Part shown: piece after piece, positions 41,433 to 52,762 of the stretch | Position numbering within the stretch: position 1 is the first letter of the stretch | Layout: each line of letters starts with the position of its first letter | Assembly: GCF_900116375.1 (NCBI RefSeq) | Contig: NZ_UETB01000006.1 | Coordinates: 62,001-126,000 of the forward strand | From: Georgenia satyanarayanai | Lineage (GTDB): Bacteria > Actinomycetota > Actinomycetes > Actinomycetales > Actinomycetaceae | Length of the DNA: 64,000 nucleotides | Direction: 5' to 3' | Made by a program: the position numbers and the translations under genes | The notes under the pieces: generated by a model | The model's database searches: none | Told to the model about the DNA's origin: nothing | The model's input: only the letters and a program-made list of their open reading frames with translations

Positions 41433-42719
41433 TCAGGTGGTGAGGGCGCTGCGCATGGGGGTGAGCTTCGCCTCCGACTCGCGGACCTCGGCCGCCGGGT
41501 CGGAGGCGGCGACGATGCCGCAGCCGGCGAACAGGCGCACGGACCGCGGGCCGGTCACCTCACCGGAGCGCAGGGCGATGCCCCACTCGCCGTCGCCGTC
41601 GGCGCCCATCCAGCCCACCGGGCCGGCGTAGCGGCCGCGGTCCATCCGCTCCGACTCGGCCAGCACCTCGACGGCGCGGGGCGTGGGCGTGCCGCCGACG
41701 GCGGCCGTCGGGTGCAGCGCCGCCGCGAGGGCGAGCGAGCTCGGGGACGTCTGGCGGTCCACGACGCCGGTCACGTCGCTGGCCAGGTGCATGACGTTGG
41801 GCAGGTGGAGGACGAAGGGCGAGTCGGGCACGTTGAAGCTCGAGCAGTACGGCCCCAGCGCCTCGGCGACGGACTGGACGGCGAGCTCGTGCTCGGCCAG
41901 GTCCTTGGAGGAGCGGGCGAGCTCGGCGGCGTGACGCAGGTCCGCGGCGTCGTCCCCGGTGCGCTGGATCGTGCCGGCGAGGACGCGGCAGGCCACCAGG
42001 CCCTGGTCACGCCGCACGAGCAGCTCGGGCGTCGCGCCCACGAGCGCGTCGACGGCGAACGTCCAGCACGTGGGGTACTGGTCGGCGAGGTTGCGCAGGA
42101 GGTGGCGGACGTCGACGTCGGCGCTCGTGCGGGCGACGACGTCGCGGGCCATGACGACCTTCTCCACCGTGCCGGCGCGGATGGCGGCGACGACCTCGGC
42201 CACCGCCTCCTCCCACTGCGCGCTCGTGAGGGCGCCGTCGGCGAAGGTCACCTCGCCGGGGGCGGTGACCGGCACGACGTCGCCGCGGCTGTGGGCGAGC
42301 GAGGGTGTCGGTCCCAGGCCCGCCGGGCCGACGACGGTCAGCCAGCTGCGGCCCTCGCGGCGCCCGACGACGACGCGCGGGACGACGAGCGTGCCACCCG
42401 CCTGCGAGCGGCGGGAGAAGGCGAAGGAGCCGAAGGCGACCGGTCCGGTGCCCGGCACTCCGACGGCGTCGCGCACGACCATCGCGGCTGCCGTCCGGCG
42501 CCACCACGCGTCGGCGTCGATCATCCGGGTCGCCCCGGACGTCTCCACCCGGGCAGCCACCCCCCACCCGACGAGCCCGTCACCGCGGCGCACCCAGCTC
42601 GCCGTCGTGGCGACGTCGGGCCGGGGGAGGAGGTCGAGGAGGTCGCCGGGGTCGGCGATGGGGACGGTGCGGGCGAGCAGCGGGACGCTCGCCGCGTCAC
42701 CGGCGGGTGCGGACGACAT
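41433..42719 (-). CDS. menF: isochorismate synthase MenF
   Basis: This 428-residue chorismate-utilising enzyme forms isochorismate, the entry substrate for MenD. The C-terminal chorismate-binding domain shows EKVVMARDVV (general-base Lys), LVGATPELLVRRDQG, LAGTIQRTGDD, SSKDLAEH, LHPTAAVGGTP and the Mg-binding ESE/AGCGIV region. The N-terminal part is less conserved, as usual. No aryl carrier or siderophore genes are near, and adjacency to menG and menJ favours the menaquinone role over siderophore or salicylate synthesis. Confidence 0.92.
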   Translation of the reverse strand: MSSAPAGDAASVPLLARTVPIADPGDLLDLLPRPDVATTASWVRRGDGLVGWGVAARVETSGATRMIDADAWWRRTAAAMVVRDAVGVPGTGPVAFGSFAFSRRSQAGGTLVVPRVVVGRREGRSWLTVVGPAGLGPTPSLAHSRGDVVPVTAPGEVTFADGALTSAQWEEAVAEVVAAIRAGTVEKVVMARDVVARTSADVDVRHLLRNLADQYPTCWTFAVDALVGATPELLVRRDQGLVACRVLAGTIQRTGDDAADLRHAAELARSSKDLAEHELAVQSVAEALGPYCSSFNVPDSPFVLHLPNVMHLASDVTGVVDRQTSPSSLALAAALHPTAAVGGTPTPRAVEVLAESERMDRGRYAGPVGWMGADGDGEWGIALRSGEVTGPRSVRLFAGCGIVAASDPAAEVRESEAKLTPMRSALTT

Positions 42720-42730
42720 CGCGGGTGTCC

Positions 42731-43420
42731 TCAGCGGGTCGCGCGGTGGAGCGCGACGATGCCGCCGGAGAGGTTGCGGTAGCCAACCGAGCGCCAGCCC
42801 GCGCCGGCCACCAGCGCGGCCAGGCCGCGCTGGTCGGGCCAGTCGGTGATCGACTCCGCGAGGTAGCCGTAGGCGTCGGTGTTGGAGGACACCAGGCGGG
42901 CCACCCGGGGCAGCACCTGGGTGAGGTAGAAGCTGTACAGCACGCGGAAGGGCCCGAAGGTGGGCCGGGAGAACTCGCAGATCACCAGGCGCCCGCCCGG
43001 CCGCGTCACGCGCCGCATCTCGCGCAGCGCGAGGTCGGTGTCGACGACGTTGCGCAGCCCGAAGGAGATCGTCACGACGTCGAAGGACTCGTCGGCGAAC
43101 GGCAGCCTCGTCGCGTCACCCGCGACGAAGCTGAGGTCCGGCCGGCGGCGCTTGCCCACGCCGACCATGCCGGTGGAGAAGTCGCAGGGGACGACGGCGA
43201 CGCCGGCGTCGGCGTAGGCCTCGCTGGAGGTGCCGGTGCCCGCCGCGAGGTCCAGGACCCGCATGCCCGGCTCGGCAGCGACGGCGCGCCGGGTGGCCAC
43301 GCGCCACAGCCGGTCCTGCCACAGGGAGAGGACGTCGTTGGTGACGTCGTAGCGCTTGGCCACGGCGTCGAACATCCTCGCCACCTCACGCGGCTGCTTG
43401 TCCAGGTCGGCTCGGCTCAT
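42731..43420 (-). CDS. menG: demethylmenaquinone methyltransferase MenG
   Basis: MenG (229 residues) is the S-adenosylmethionine-dependent C-methyltransferase that finishes menaquinone. The opening [20 protein letters not shown], the SAM-binding [24 protein letters not shown] and the UbiE signature [20 protein letters not shown] are clear. It lies 11 bases upstream of menF on the same strand. A GAGAAT hexamer six bases before the ATG suggests leaderless initiation. Confidence 0.95.
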   Translation of the reverse strand: MSRADLDKQPREVARMFDAVAKRYDVTNDVLSLWQDRLWRVATRRAVAAEPGMRVLDLAAGTGTSSEAYADAGVAVVPCDFSTGMVGVGKRRRPDLSFVAGDATRLPFADESFDVVTISFGLRNVVDTDLALREMRRVTRPGGRLVICEFSRPTFGPFRVLYSFYLTQVLPRVARLVSSNTDAYGYLAESITDWPDQRGLAALVAGAGWRSVGYRNLSGGIVALHRATR

Positions 43421-43426
43421 GGGGGC

Positions 43427-43432
43427 ATTCTC
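43427..43432 (-). promoter_or_regulatory. -10 candidate, leaderless spacing (menG-menF)
   Basis: Minus-strand GAGAAT (one mismatch to TANNNT), six bases, then the menG ATG at 43420. Confidence 0.4.
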
Positions 43433-43473
43433 CCAGGGCGGGCGTCCCGCACCTGGTTAGGTCACCCTAAGCG

Positions 43474-43490
43474 GTTCGCGCGTCGCGAAC
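43474..43490. promoter_or_regulatory. operator candidate upstream of menJ-nuo
   Basis: GTTCGCG-CGT-CGCGAAC is a perfect 7-bp inverted repeat ending four bases before the TAGACT -10 of the plus-strand genes, so a bound protein would block RNA polymerase. A second dyad, TTAGGTCACCCTAA (43457-43470), lies just upstream; its TTAGG half-site recalls DtxR/IdeR iron boxes but the full 19-base consensus is not met. Confidence 0.5.
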
Positions 43491-43494
43491 TTTG

Positions 43495-43500
43495 TAGACT
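43495..43500 (+). promoter_or_regulatory. -10 element upstream of menJ
   Basis: TAGACT gives a leader of roughly 58 bases ending in GGAGAGG before the GTG at 43565. It may also drive the nuo operon by read-through. Confidence 0.5.
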
Positions 43501-43564
43501 GCTGGAGCACCACGGCGTCCGGTCCGGACGCCGCTGAGCACCACGACGAACCAGGAGAGGTGAC

Positions 43565-44857
43565 GTGCGCGCAGCCCACGATGACGCCGACGTCATCGTT
43601 GTCGGCGCAGGTCCCGCCGGTTCCGCCACCGCCCACTACCTGGCCCAGACCGGGATGGACGTCCTTCTCCTCGAGAAGGCGACCTTCCCCCGCGACAAGA
43701 TCTGCGGTGACGGCCTGACCCCGCGGGCGGTCGCCGAGCTCATCCGTATGGGCGTGCCCACCGAGGAGTCCGACGGGTGGATCCGCAACTGGGGCCTGCG
43801 CACCTACGGCGCCGGGCACCGCATCGAGATCCCGTGGCCCGAGCTCGCCGAGATGCCGTCCTACGGCCTGGCGCGCTCGCGGATGAACCTCGACGAGACG
43901 CTCGCCCGGCACGCCGTCGCGAGCGGTGCGCGGCTGCTCGAGGGTGTGGCCGTCACCGGTCCGGTGCGCCACGAGCGGTCGGGCCGCATCCTCGGTGTCA
44001 CCACCCGCTCGGTGGACGCGACCGGCCGGCGCACGGGGGAGGAGCGCTCCTACCGTGCCCGCATCGTCGTCGACGCCGGTGGCGTCTCGGCGCGCCTGGC
44101 CACGACGATGGGCCTCGAGAAGAACGACAACCGCCCCATGGGCGTCGCGATCCGCACCTACTTCCGCAGCCCCCGCCACGACGACCCGATGATGGAGTCG
44201 CACCTGGAGCTGTGGGACGGGGAGCCGGGCCGCTCGAACCTCATGCCCGGCTACGGCTGGATCTTCGCCCTGGGCGACGGAACCGTCAACGTCGGTCTCG
44301 GCTCCCTCAGCTCCACCGCCAAGCCCACCAAGCTCGACTACAAGGGCCTGTTCGCGACGTGGATGCGCAACGCCCCCGCGGAGTGGGAGTTCACGCCGGA
44401 GAACCAGGTGGGCGAGCTGCGCAGCGCCGCCCTGCCCATGGCCTTCAACCGCAAGCCGCACTACTCCCAGGGGATGCTGCTCGTCGGTGACTCCGGTGGC
44501 ATGGTCTCCCCCTTCAACGGCGAGGGCATCGCCTACGCGATGCAGTCGGGCCGGATCGCCGCCGACGTCGTGTCCCAGGCGCTGGCCCGGACCACGCCCT
44601 ACGCGATGGAGAAGGCGCTGCGGACCTACCCCGCGATCCTCGCCGACGAGCTGGGCGGCTACTTCACGATGGGGCAGGTCTTCGCCCGCCTCATCGAGCG
44701 CCCGGAGATCATGCGGGCCTGCGTGAAGTACGGTCTGCCACGACCCGTCCTCATGCGTTTCGTCATGAAGCTCCTGTCGGACGGCTTCGACCGTCGCGAC
44801 GGGGACTGGATGGATAGGCTCATCGCGGCACTGAGCAGGGCGGTGCCCGCATCGTGA
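43565..44857 (+). CDS. menJ: menaquinone reductase MenJ (geranylgeranyl reductase family)
   Basis: This 430-residue FAD-dependent reductase has the N-terminal dinucleotide motif VIVVGAGPAGSATAHYLA, the family signature FPRDKICGDGLTPRAV and the FAD-binding LLVGDSGGMVSPFNGEGIAYAM. In mycobacteria MenJ saturates one double bond of the menaquinone side chain, making MK-9(II-H2); other homologs act on geranylgeranyl groups of lipids. The setting beside menG-menF and nuo favours menaquinone. The GTG start has GGAGAGGTGAC upstream. It lies 67 bases ahead of nuoA on the same strand. Confidence 0.9.
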   Translation: MRAAHDDADVIVVGAGPAGSATAHYLAQTGMDVLLLEKATFPRDKICGDGLTPRAVAELIRMGVPTEESDGWIRNWGLRTYGAGHRIEIPWPELAEMPSYGLARSRMNLDETLARHAVASGARLLEGVAVTGPVRHERSGRILGVTTRSVDATGRRTGEERSYRARIVVDAGGVSARLATTMGLEKNDNRPMGVAIRTYFRSPRHDDPMMESHLELWDGEPGRSNLMPGYGWIFALGDGTVNVGLGSLSSTAKPTKLDYKGLFATWMRNAPAEWEFTPENQVGELRSAALPMAFNRKPHYSQGMLLVGDSGGMVSPFNGEGIAYAMQSGRIAADVVSQALARTTPYAMEKALRTYPAILADELGGYFTMGQVFARLIERPEIMRACVKYGLPRPVLMRFVMKLLSDGFDRRDGDWMDRLIAALSRAVPAS

Positions 44858-44924
44858 GGCAGCGACACGGACACCCGAGCCGGGGGGCCACACCCACCGC
44901 GCACCGAGCAACCACGGAGGCACG

Positions 44925-45284
44925 ATGAACCCCTTCGTCCCCATCCTCATCATGGCGGCGGTAGCCGCCGCGCTGGCGATCGGCGGCCTCGCGGCGAGCG
45001 CGGTCATCGGCCCCAGGCGCTACAACCGGGTCAAGGTCGCGAACTACGAGTGCGGTGTGGAGGCCACCCCGCGCGCGACCGGCGCCGGCCGTTTCCCCAT
45101 CAAGTACTACCTCGTGGCCATGACCTTCATCGTCTTCGACGTCGAGGTCATCTTCCTCGTGCCGTGGGCCATCGCCTTCAGCGAGCTGGCTGCCTTCGGT
45201 CTCGTCGCCGCGCTCGCGTTCATCGCCATCATCACCGTGCCTTTCGCCTACGAGTGGCGGCGCGGCGCCCTTGAGTGGGACTGA
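44925..45284 (+). CDS. nuoA: NADH-quinone oxidoreductase subunit A
   Basis: This 119-residue membrane subunit (three transmembrane helices) lies at the junction of the peripheral and membrane arms of complex I, near the quinone site. The conserved loop [27 protein letters not shown] (part) holds the Cys of the switch loop; [12 protein letters not shown] carries the acidic residues of the second helix. GGAGG precedes the ATG. It is the first of fourteen nuo genes in canonical order A-N, all on the plus strand and mostly overlapping by four bases. Confidence 0.96.
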   Translation: MNPFVPILIMAAVAAALAIGGLAASAVIGPRRYNRVKVANYECGVEATPRATGAGRFPIKYYLVAMTFIVFDVEVIFLVPWAIAFSELAAFGLVAALAFIAIITVPFAYEWRRGALEWD

Positions 45285-45294
45285 GGAGGACAAC

Positions 45295-45849
45295 ATGGGT
45301 CTGGAAGAGAAGCTCCCAGCGGGGTTCATGCTCACGACCGTGGAGAAGGCCGTCGGGCTGGCCCGCAAGGGCTCGATGTGGCCGGTGACCATGGGTCTGG
45401 CGTGCTGCGCCATCGAGATGATGGCCGCCGGCACCCCGCGCTTCGACATCTCCCGCTTCGGCATGGAGGTCTTCCGCGCGTCCCCGCGTCACGCCGACCT
45501 CATGATCGTGTCCGGGCGCGTCAGCCAGAAGATGGCCCCCGTCGTCCGGCAGATCTACGACCAGATGTCGGACCCCAAGTGGGTCATCTCGATGGGCGTG
45601 TGCGCCTCCAGCGGCGGCATGTTCAACAACTACGCGATCATCCAGGGTGTCGACCACCTCGTTCCCGTGGACATCTACCTGCCCGGCTGCCCGCCGCGTC
45701 CGGAGATGCTCATCAACGCGATCATGGCGCTGCACGACCAGGTCAAGCACGAGCCCCTCGGTGCCAACCGTGAGGCCGTTGCCCGTGCGGCGGAGGAGGC
45801 GGCGCTGGCCGCCACCCCCACCCACCAGATGAAGGGGCTGCTGGCGTGA
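45295..45849 (+). CDS. nuoB: NADH-quinone oxidoreductase subunit B
   Basis: NuoB (184 residues) holds cluster N2, the last [4Fe-4S] centre before the quinone. Its ligands are C37 and C38 (LACCAIEM), C103 (GVCASSGG) and C132 (PGCPPRPE), all present. The ATG at 45295 follows GAGGAGGACAAC; the in-frame ORF begins earlier inside nuoA, but that start lacks an SD. A 20-residue Ala-rich tail is added to the core. Confidence 0.96.
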   Translation: MGLEEKLPAGFMLTTVEKAVGLARKGSMWPVTMGLACCAIEMMAAGTPRFDISRFGMEVFRASPRHADLMIVSGRVSQKMAPVVRQIYDQMSDPKWVISMGVCASSGGMFNNYAIIQGVDHLVPVDIYLPGCPPRPEMLINAIMALHDQVKHEPLGANREAVARAAEEAALAATPTHQMKGLLA

Positions 45850-46651
45850 GCGAGCGCGAGGACGAGAAGAGGTCCGCCGCCGACGTCGTCAAGCCGGGCC
45901 ACGGCGAGACGGGCGCACAGTCGACGACGGAGGCGGCGCTGGAGGCCGGCGGCCAGAACATCCCCGCCGGCCCCGTCGGCGGACGCCGCGAGCTGGAGGT
46001 CATCGACGTCCGGCGCGGCATGTTCGGCGTCCACGGCAGCGGCGACACCTCCGGCTTCGGTGGCCTCGTCGCCACCGTCGCGATGCCGCCGGCCGCCGAG
46101 CGGCCCTACGGCAGCTGGTTCGACGAGGTCGTCGACATCCTCGTCGAGCTCCTCGAGGCCGACGGCGTCGACCCGGACAGCGCGATCGAGAAGGTCGTCG
46201 TCGACCGCGGCGAGCTGACGATCTTCCTCGCCCGCGAGCACCTGCGCCGCGTGGCGCAGTGGCTGCGTGACGACCAGGACCTGCGCTTCGAGCTGTGCAT
46301 GGGCGTCTCCGGCGTCCACTTCCCGGCCGACGTGGACCGCGAGCTCCACGCCGTCTACCACCTCATCTCCCTCACCCACAGCCGCCAGCTGCGCCTGGAG
46401 GTCGCCGTCGCCGACGCCGACCCGCACGTGCCGACGATCGTCGACATCTACCCGGGCAACGACTGGCACGAGCGGGAGACCTGGGACCTCATGGGGATCG
46501 TCTTCGACGGCCACCCCTCCCTCGCGCGCACCGCGATGCCCGACGACTGGGTCGGCCACCCGCAGCGCAAGGACTACCCGCTGGGCGGGATCCCGGTCGA
46601 GTACAAGGGCGGGACGATCCCGCCGCCCGACACCCGGAGGTCTTACAGCTG

Positions 46652-46652
<1 letters not shown>
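45846..46652 (+). CDS. nuoC: NADH-quinone oxidoreductase subunit C
   Basis: This 268-residue peripheral-arm subunit bridges NuoD and the iron-sulfur subunits. The diagnostic [29 protein letters not shown] (seen in pieces) and LRKDYPLGG-like [11 protein letters not shown] are present. The first 50 residues are a low-complexity extension compared with stand-alone NuoC of other bacteria, as in many actinobacteria. It is separate from NuoD, unlike the E. coli fusion. Starts GTG within the nuoB stop. Confidence 0.95.
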
Positions 46653-47994
<1,342 letters not shown>

Positions 47995-47995
<1 letters not shown>

Positions 47996-48816
47996 TGAGC
48001 GTCGTCACCACGTACGCACCCGAGGTGGAGGAGCGGCTGCGCGGCGAGGCCGGGCAGATCATCTCCCGCTACCCGCAGGCACGCTCGGCCCTGCTGCCGA
48101 TGCTGCACCTCGTCCAGTCCGAGGACGGCTACGTCAGCGCCCGCGGCATCGCGCTGTGCGCCGAGCTCCTCGGGCTCACCCGCGCCGAGGTCTCCGCCGT
48201 CGCGACGTTCTACACGCAGTACAAGCGCCACCCCAACGGCCAGTACACGGTCGGGGTGTGCACCAACGCGCTGTGCGCCGTCATGGGCGGCGACATCATC
48301 TACGACACGGTCTCCGCGCACCTTGGCATCGGCCACGACGAGACCACCGAGGACGGCGTCATCACCCTCGAGCAGGTCGAGTGCAACGCGGCCTGCGACT
48401 ACGCGCCCGTCGTCGTCGTCAACTGGGAGTTCTTCGACAACCAGACCCCGACGTCGGCGGTCGAGCTCGTCGACGAGCTGCGGGCCGGCCGGCCGGTCAG
48501 CCCCACCCGTGGGGCGGCCACCGTCGGCACCTTCAAGGAGATCTCCCACGTCCTCGCAGGCTTCGAGGACGGCCGCGCCGACGAGGGTGTGGGCGCCGGA
48601 CCGGCGACCCTCACCGGCCTCCACCTGGCCCGGGAGCGCGGCTGGACGGCACCCGCGATCGACCAGCCCCAGGACGGCGGCGCCGTCGAGGGCGGCACCG
48701 TCCCCAATCCCTACGGCAGCGCCGAGCGCCCGCCGTCCACCCCTGACGACACCGACCCGGCGGGCAAGCGTGGCCCGGCCGGCGAGGGCGCCACGGCCGA
48801 GGAGGGCAAGCAGTGA
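47995..48816 (+). CDS. nuoE: NADH-quinone oxidoreductase subunit E
   Basis: This 273-residue thioredoxin-like subunit carries the off-path [2Fe-2S] cluster N1a with ligands C89, C94 (VGVCTNALC) and C130, C134 (VECNAACDY). The core ends near residue 165; another 105 residues follow, Gly/Pro/Asp-rich and apparently disordered, finishing [11 protein letters not shown]. coli NuoE is only 166 residues. The ATG overlaps the nuoD stop. Confidence 0.95.
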
Positions 48817-50129
48817 GCCAGACGCAGCTGACTCCGATCCTGTCGGACATCTGGGACGCCGAGCGCTCCTGGAGCCTGGACACCTACCGCTCCCGCGGTG
48901 GCTACCGGGCCCTGGCCACGGCCATGGACATGGCGCCGGGCGACGTCGTCGAGGCCGTCAAGGGCTCGGGCCTGCGCGGCCGCGGCGGCGCGGGCTTCCC
49001 CACCGGCCTCAAGTGGTCCTTCCTGCCGGCTCCCGACGGCGGACCCCGCTACCTCGTCGTCAACGCCGACGAGTCCGAGCCGGGCGCCTGCAAGGACGTC
49101 CCGCTCATGATGGCCAACCCGCACGCCCTCATCGAGGGCGTGGCGATCACGTCCTACGCCATCGGCGGCAACCACGCCTTCATCTACCTCCGCGGCGAGG
49201 TCGTCCACGTCTACCGCCGGCTCCTGGCCGCGGTCCGCGAGGCCCGCGAGGCGGGGCTCATCGGGACGAACCTCGGCCCGAACGGCGACTACAGCCTCGA
49301 GATCACCGTCCACGCCGGCGCCGGCGCCTACATCTGCGGTGAGGAGACGGCGCTGCTCGACTCCCTCGAGGGCCGTCGCGGCCAGCCGCGACTCAAGCCG
49401 CCGTTCCCGGCGGTCGCGGGCCTGTACGCCCGCCCGACGGTCGTCAACAACGTCGAGTCCATCGCCTCGGTCCCCGGCATCCTGCGCGGCGGCACCGACT
49501 GGTTCACCTCGATGGGCACCGAGAAGTCCGCCGGCCACGGACTGTTCTCCCTGTCCGGGCACGTCGCCCGGCCCGGGCAGTACGAGGCGCCGCTGGGCAT
49601 CACGATGCGCGAGCTCATCGACATGGCCGGCGGGATCCGCGCCGGCCACCGGCTGAAGTTCTGGACCCCCGGCGGCTCCTCGAGCCCCATCCTCACCGAG
49701 GAGCACCTCGACGTCCCGCTCGACTACGAGTCCGTGGGGGCGGCCGGCTCGATGCTCGGCACCCGCTCGCTCATGGTCTTCGACGAGACGGTCTCGGTGG
49801 TCCGCGTCGTGTCGCGCTGGACGGACTTCTACCAGCACGAGTCCTGCGGCAAGTGCACCCCCTGCCGCGAGGGCACGTACTGGATGAAGCAGGTCATGCA
49901 CCGGCTCGAGGCCGGCAAGGGACTGCCCACCGACATCGACCTCCTCCTCGACGTCTCGGCGAACATCGCCGGACGCTCCTTCTGCGCGCTCGGCGACGCG
50001 TCCGCCGTGCCGATCCAGAGCGGCATCAAGCACTTCCGCTCGGAGTTCGAGGCCGGCACCCACACCCCGGCCCGCGAGCTCTTCCCGTACGAGGCCTCGG
50101 CCGTGTTCTCCGAAGTAGGTGCCCGATGA
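48813..50129 (+). CDS. nuoF: NADH-quinone oxidoreductase subunit F
   Basis: This 438-residue NADH-oxidising subunit binds FMN and cluster N3. The FMN/NADH region shows [18 protein letters not shown] and [20 protein letters not shown]3 ligands are C345, C348, C351 ([13 protein letters not shown]) and C391 (SFCALGD). It makes the NADH dehydrogenase tip with NuoE and NuoG. The GTG at 48813 overlaps the nuoE stop. Confidence 0.96.
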   Translation: MSQTQLTPILSDIWDAERSWSLDTYRSRGGYRALATAMDMAPGDVVEAVKGSGLRGRGGAGFPTGLKWSFLPAPDGGPRYLVVNADESEPGACKDVPLMMANPHALIEGVAITSYAIGGNHAFIYLRGEVVHVYRRLLAAVREAREAGLIGTNLGPNGDYSLEITVHAGAGAYICGEETALLDSLEGRRGQPRLKPPFPAVAGLYARPTVVNNVESIASVPGILRGGTDWFTSMGTEKSAGHGLFSLSGHVARPGQYEAPLGITMRELIDMAGGIRAGHRLKFWTPGGSSSPILTEEHLDVPLDYESVGAAGSMLGTRSLMVFDETVSVVRVVSRWTDFYQHESCGKCTPCREGTYWMKQVMHRLEAGKGLPTDIDLLLDVSANIAGRSFCALGDASAVPIQSGIKHFRSEFEAGTHTPARELFPYEASAVFSEVGAR

Positions 50130-52762
50130 CGACGACGGCTTCCACTCCCGCGACGACGGAGCAGCGCGACCTCCTCACCGTCACCATCGACGGTGTCGAG
50201 GTCGACGTCCCCAAGGGCACGCTCGTCATCCGGGCGGCCGAGCAGGTCGGCATCCAGATCCCGCGGTTCTGCGACCACCCCCTGCTCAAGCCGGCCGGCG
50301 CCTGCCGCCAGTGCCTCGTCGAGGTCTCCACCCCGGACCGCGAGGGGAACCTCCGCGCGATGCCCAAGCCGCAGACCTCGTGCACGCTCGAGGCCACCCC
50401 CGGCATGGTCGTCGCCACCCAGCACACCTCCGCCGTCGCCGACAAGGCGCAGCACGGGATGATCGAGTTCCTGCTCGTCAACCACCCGCTCGACTGCCCC
50501 GTCTGCGACAAGGGCGGGGAGTGCCCGCTGCAGAACCAGGCGATGACGAACGGCCGGGCCACCAGCCGCTTCGTCGACATCAAGCGGACCTTCCCCAAGC
50601 CGCTGAAGATCTCCAGCGAGATCCTCCTCGACCGTGACCGCTGCATCCTGTGCCAGCGCTGCACCCGCTTCTCCGACCAGATCGCCGGCGACCCGTTCAT
50701 CGCGCTCCAGGGGCGCGGCGGTGGCACGCCGGGCCGTGACGTCCACGCGACGCACGGCTCGCAGATCGGCACCTTCGACGCCGACGTCCTCGACTTCGCC
50801 TACGAGGGCGGCGAGGCGCAGCACGTGACGGACCGCGACCTCAGCGGGCCCGTCGAGGGGGAGCCCGGTGTCCTCGTCGGCCTCTCCGCCGGCCCCGTCG
50901 GCGTGGCCGAGACCGACACGACCGGCCGCCCGTTCTCCTCCTACTTCTCGGGCAACACGATCCAGATCTGCCCGGTCGGTGCGCTGACGTCCGCGACGTA
51001 CCGCTTCCGCGCGCGCCCCTTCGACCTCGTCTCGACGGCGTCCGTCGCCGAGCACGACGCCGGGGGCTCGGCCATCCGCGTCGACCACCGTCGCGGCGTC
51101 GTCGTGCGCCGCGTCGCCGGTGACGACGCCGAGGTCAACGAGGAGTGGATCACCGACAAGGACCGCTTCGCCTACACCTGGCAGTCGGCAGCCGACCGCC
51201 TGGAGTACCCGCTCGTTCGGGACGAGGACACCGGCGAGCTCGTCGAGACGAGCTGGTCCGAGGCCCTCCACCTGGCCGCGCGGGGCCTCGAGCGCGCCCG
51301 CGAGAGCGGTGGCGTCGGTGTCCTGCCCGGCGGCCGTCTCACCCTCGAGGACGCCTACGCGTGGTCCCGCTTCGCGCGCACCGTGCTCGGCACCAACGAC
51401 GTCGACCACCGGGCACGTCCCTCCTCCGCCGAGGAGGCCGACTTCCTCGCGCGCCGGGTCGCCGGCGCCCCGATGGACGTCACCTTCTCCGCCCTCGAGC
51501 ACGCCGGGCACGTCCTGCTCGTCGGCCTGGAGCCGGAGGAGGAGAGCGGGACGATGTTCCTGCGCCTGCGCAAGGGGATGCTCGCCGGCACCGTCGCGGT
51601 CAGCACGATCGCGCCCTTCGCCACCCGCGGCACGACCAAGCTGCGTGCCTCGCTGCTGCCCGCCGCGCCCGGCGCCGAGGCAGCCGTGCTGGACGGCATC
51701 ACGCCCGACTCGAGCGAGGTGGCCGCCGCCGCGGTGGCGACCGCCCTCACCGAGCCCGGAGCCGTCGTCCTCGTGGGCGAGCGTGCCGGTGCCCTGCCGG
51801 GGGTGCTCACCGCCGTCGAGCGTCTGGTCGACCGCACCGGTGCGCGCCTGGCCTGGGTGCCGCGCCGTGCCGGTGAGCGTGGCGCCGTCGAGGCAGGGCT
51901 GCTGCCGGGCCTGCTGCCCGGCGGACGGCACGTGTCCGACGCCGAGGCCCGCGTCGACGTCGCGGCCGCCTGGGGCGCCGACCGGCTGCCCTCCGCGGCC
52001 GGACGCGACCTGCCCGCCATCCTCGAGGACGCCGCGGCCGGACGCCTCGGCGGCCTCCTCGTCGGCGGCGTCGAGCCGCGCGACCTGCCCGACCCGGCCC
52101 TCGCCCGACGCGCGCTGGCCGCCGCCGGGTTCGTCGTCCAGCTCGAGGTGCGGCGCAGCGAGGTCACCGAGCACGCCGACGTCGTGCTGCCGGTCGCCCC
52201 GCCCGTCGAGAAGGGCGGCACCTTCGTCACCTGGGAGGGTCGTCGCCGGCCCTTCGGGCAGGTGCTCGTCTCCCACCAGATGGCCGACCAGCGCGTGCTG
52301 GACGCCCTCGCGGCCGAGATGGGCACGAGCCTGGGCTGCGGCACGCTCGCCGACGTCCACGCCCAGCTCACCGAGCTCGCCGGCTGGCAGCCCGCCCAGG
52401 CTCCCGTCCCCGTACCGGTCGCCGCCGCGGCCGCCCCCGCGGTGGGGGACCACCAGGCGGTCCTGGCCACCTGGAAGCTCCAGCTCGACGCCGGCCGCGG
52501 CCAGGACGGTGAGCCGCACCTCGCGGGCACCGCCCACCGCCCCGTGCTGCGTCTCTCGGCGGCCCGCGCGGCCCGCCTCGGTGCCGTCGACGGGGCCGCG
52601 GTCACCGTCCGCGGTCCGGCCGGTAGCATCACCCTGCCGCTGGCCGTCACGACGATGTCCGACGACGTCGTCTGGGTCCCGGAGAACTCCCCGGGGTCCC
52701 ACGTGCACGAGATGCTCGGCGCGGGCGCCGGCTCCCTCGTCGACCTGGAGGTGACGCGATGA
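50126..52762 (+). CDS. nuoG: NADH-quinone oxidoreductase subunit G
   Basis: This 878-residue largest peripheral subunit has an N-terminal [2Fe-2S] ferredoxin domain (C49, C60, C63, C86), the His-ligated cluster N5 (H120, C124, C127, C133), two further [4Fe-4S] sites (CILCQRC and later CPVGALT), then a molybdopterin-oxidoreductase-like body without an active site. The C-terminal quarter is Ala/Val-rich. All cluster ligands are seen. The ATG at 50126 overlaps the nuoF stop (ATGA). Confidence 0.95.
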   Translation: MTTTASTPATTEQRDLLTVTIDGVEVDVPKGTLVIRAAEQVGIQIPRFCDHPLLKPAGACRQCLVEVSTPDREGNLRAMPKPQTSCTLEATPGMVVATQHTSAVADKAQHGMIEFLLVNHPLDCPVCDKGGECPLQNQAMTNGRATSRFVDIKRTFPKPLKISSEILLDRDRCILCQRCTRFSDQIAGDPFIALQGRGGGTPGRDVHATHGSQIGTFDADVLDFAYEGGEAQHVTDRDLSGPVEGEPGVLVGLSAGPVGVAETDTTGRPFSSYFSGNTIQICPVGALTSATYRFRARPFDLVSTASVAEHDAGGSAIRVDHRRGVVVRRVAGDDAEVNEEWITDKDRFAYTWQSAADRLEYPLVRDEDTGELVETSWSEALHLAARGLERARESGGVGVLPGGRLTLEDAYAWSRFARTVLGTNDVDHRARPSSAEEADFLARRVAGAPMDVTFSALEHAGHVLLVGLEPEEESGTMFLRLRKGMLAGTVAVSTIAPFATRGTTKLRASLLPAAPGAEAAVLDGITPDSSEVAAAAVATALTEPGAVVLVGERAGALPGVLTAVERLVDRTGARLAWVPRRAGERGAVEAGLLPGLLPGGRHVSDAEARVDVAAAWGADRLPSAAGRDLPAILEDAAAGRLGGLLVGGVEPRDLPDPALARRALAAAGFVVQLEVRRSEVTEHADVVLPVAPPVEKGGTFVTWEGRRRPFGQVLVSHQMADQRVLDALAAEMGTSLGCGTLADVHAQLTELAGWQPAQAPVPVPVAAAAAPAVGDHQAVLATWKLQLDAGRGQDGEPHLAGTAHRPVLRLSAARAARLGAVDGAAVTVRGPAGSITLPLAVTTMSDDVVWVPENSPGSHVHEMLGAGAGSLVDLEVTR

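Noticed and set aside
43457-43470. Calling TTAGGTCACCCTAA an IdeR/DtxR iron box
   Set aside because: Only the outer half-sites fit; the 19-base consensus needs longer dyad spacing and central bases that are not present.
49829-52708. 959-residue antisense open frame opposite nuoF-nuoG
   Set aside because: It is a shadow of strongly conserved nuo genes with low-complexity translation.
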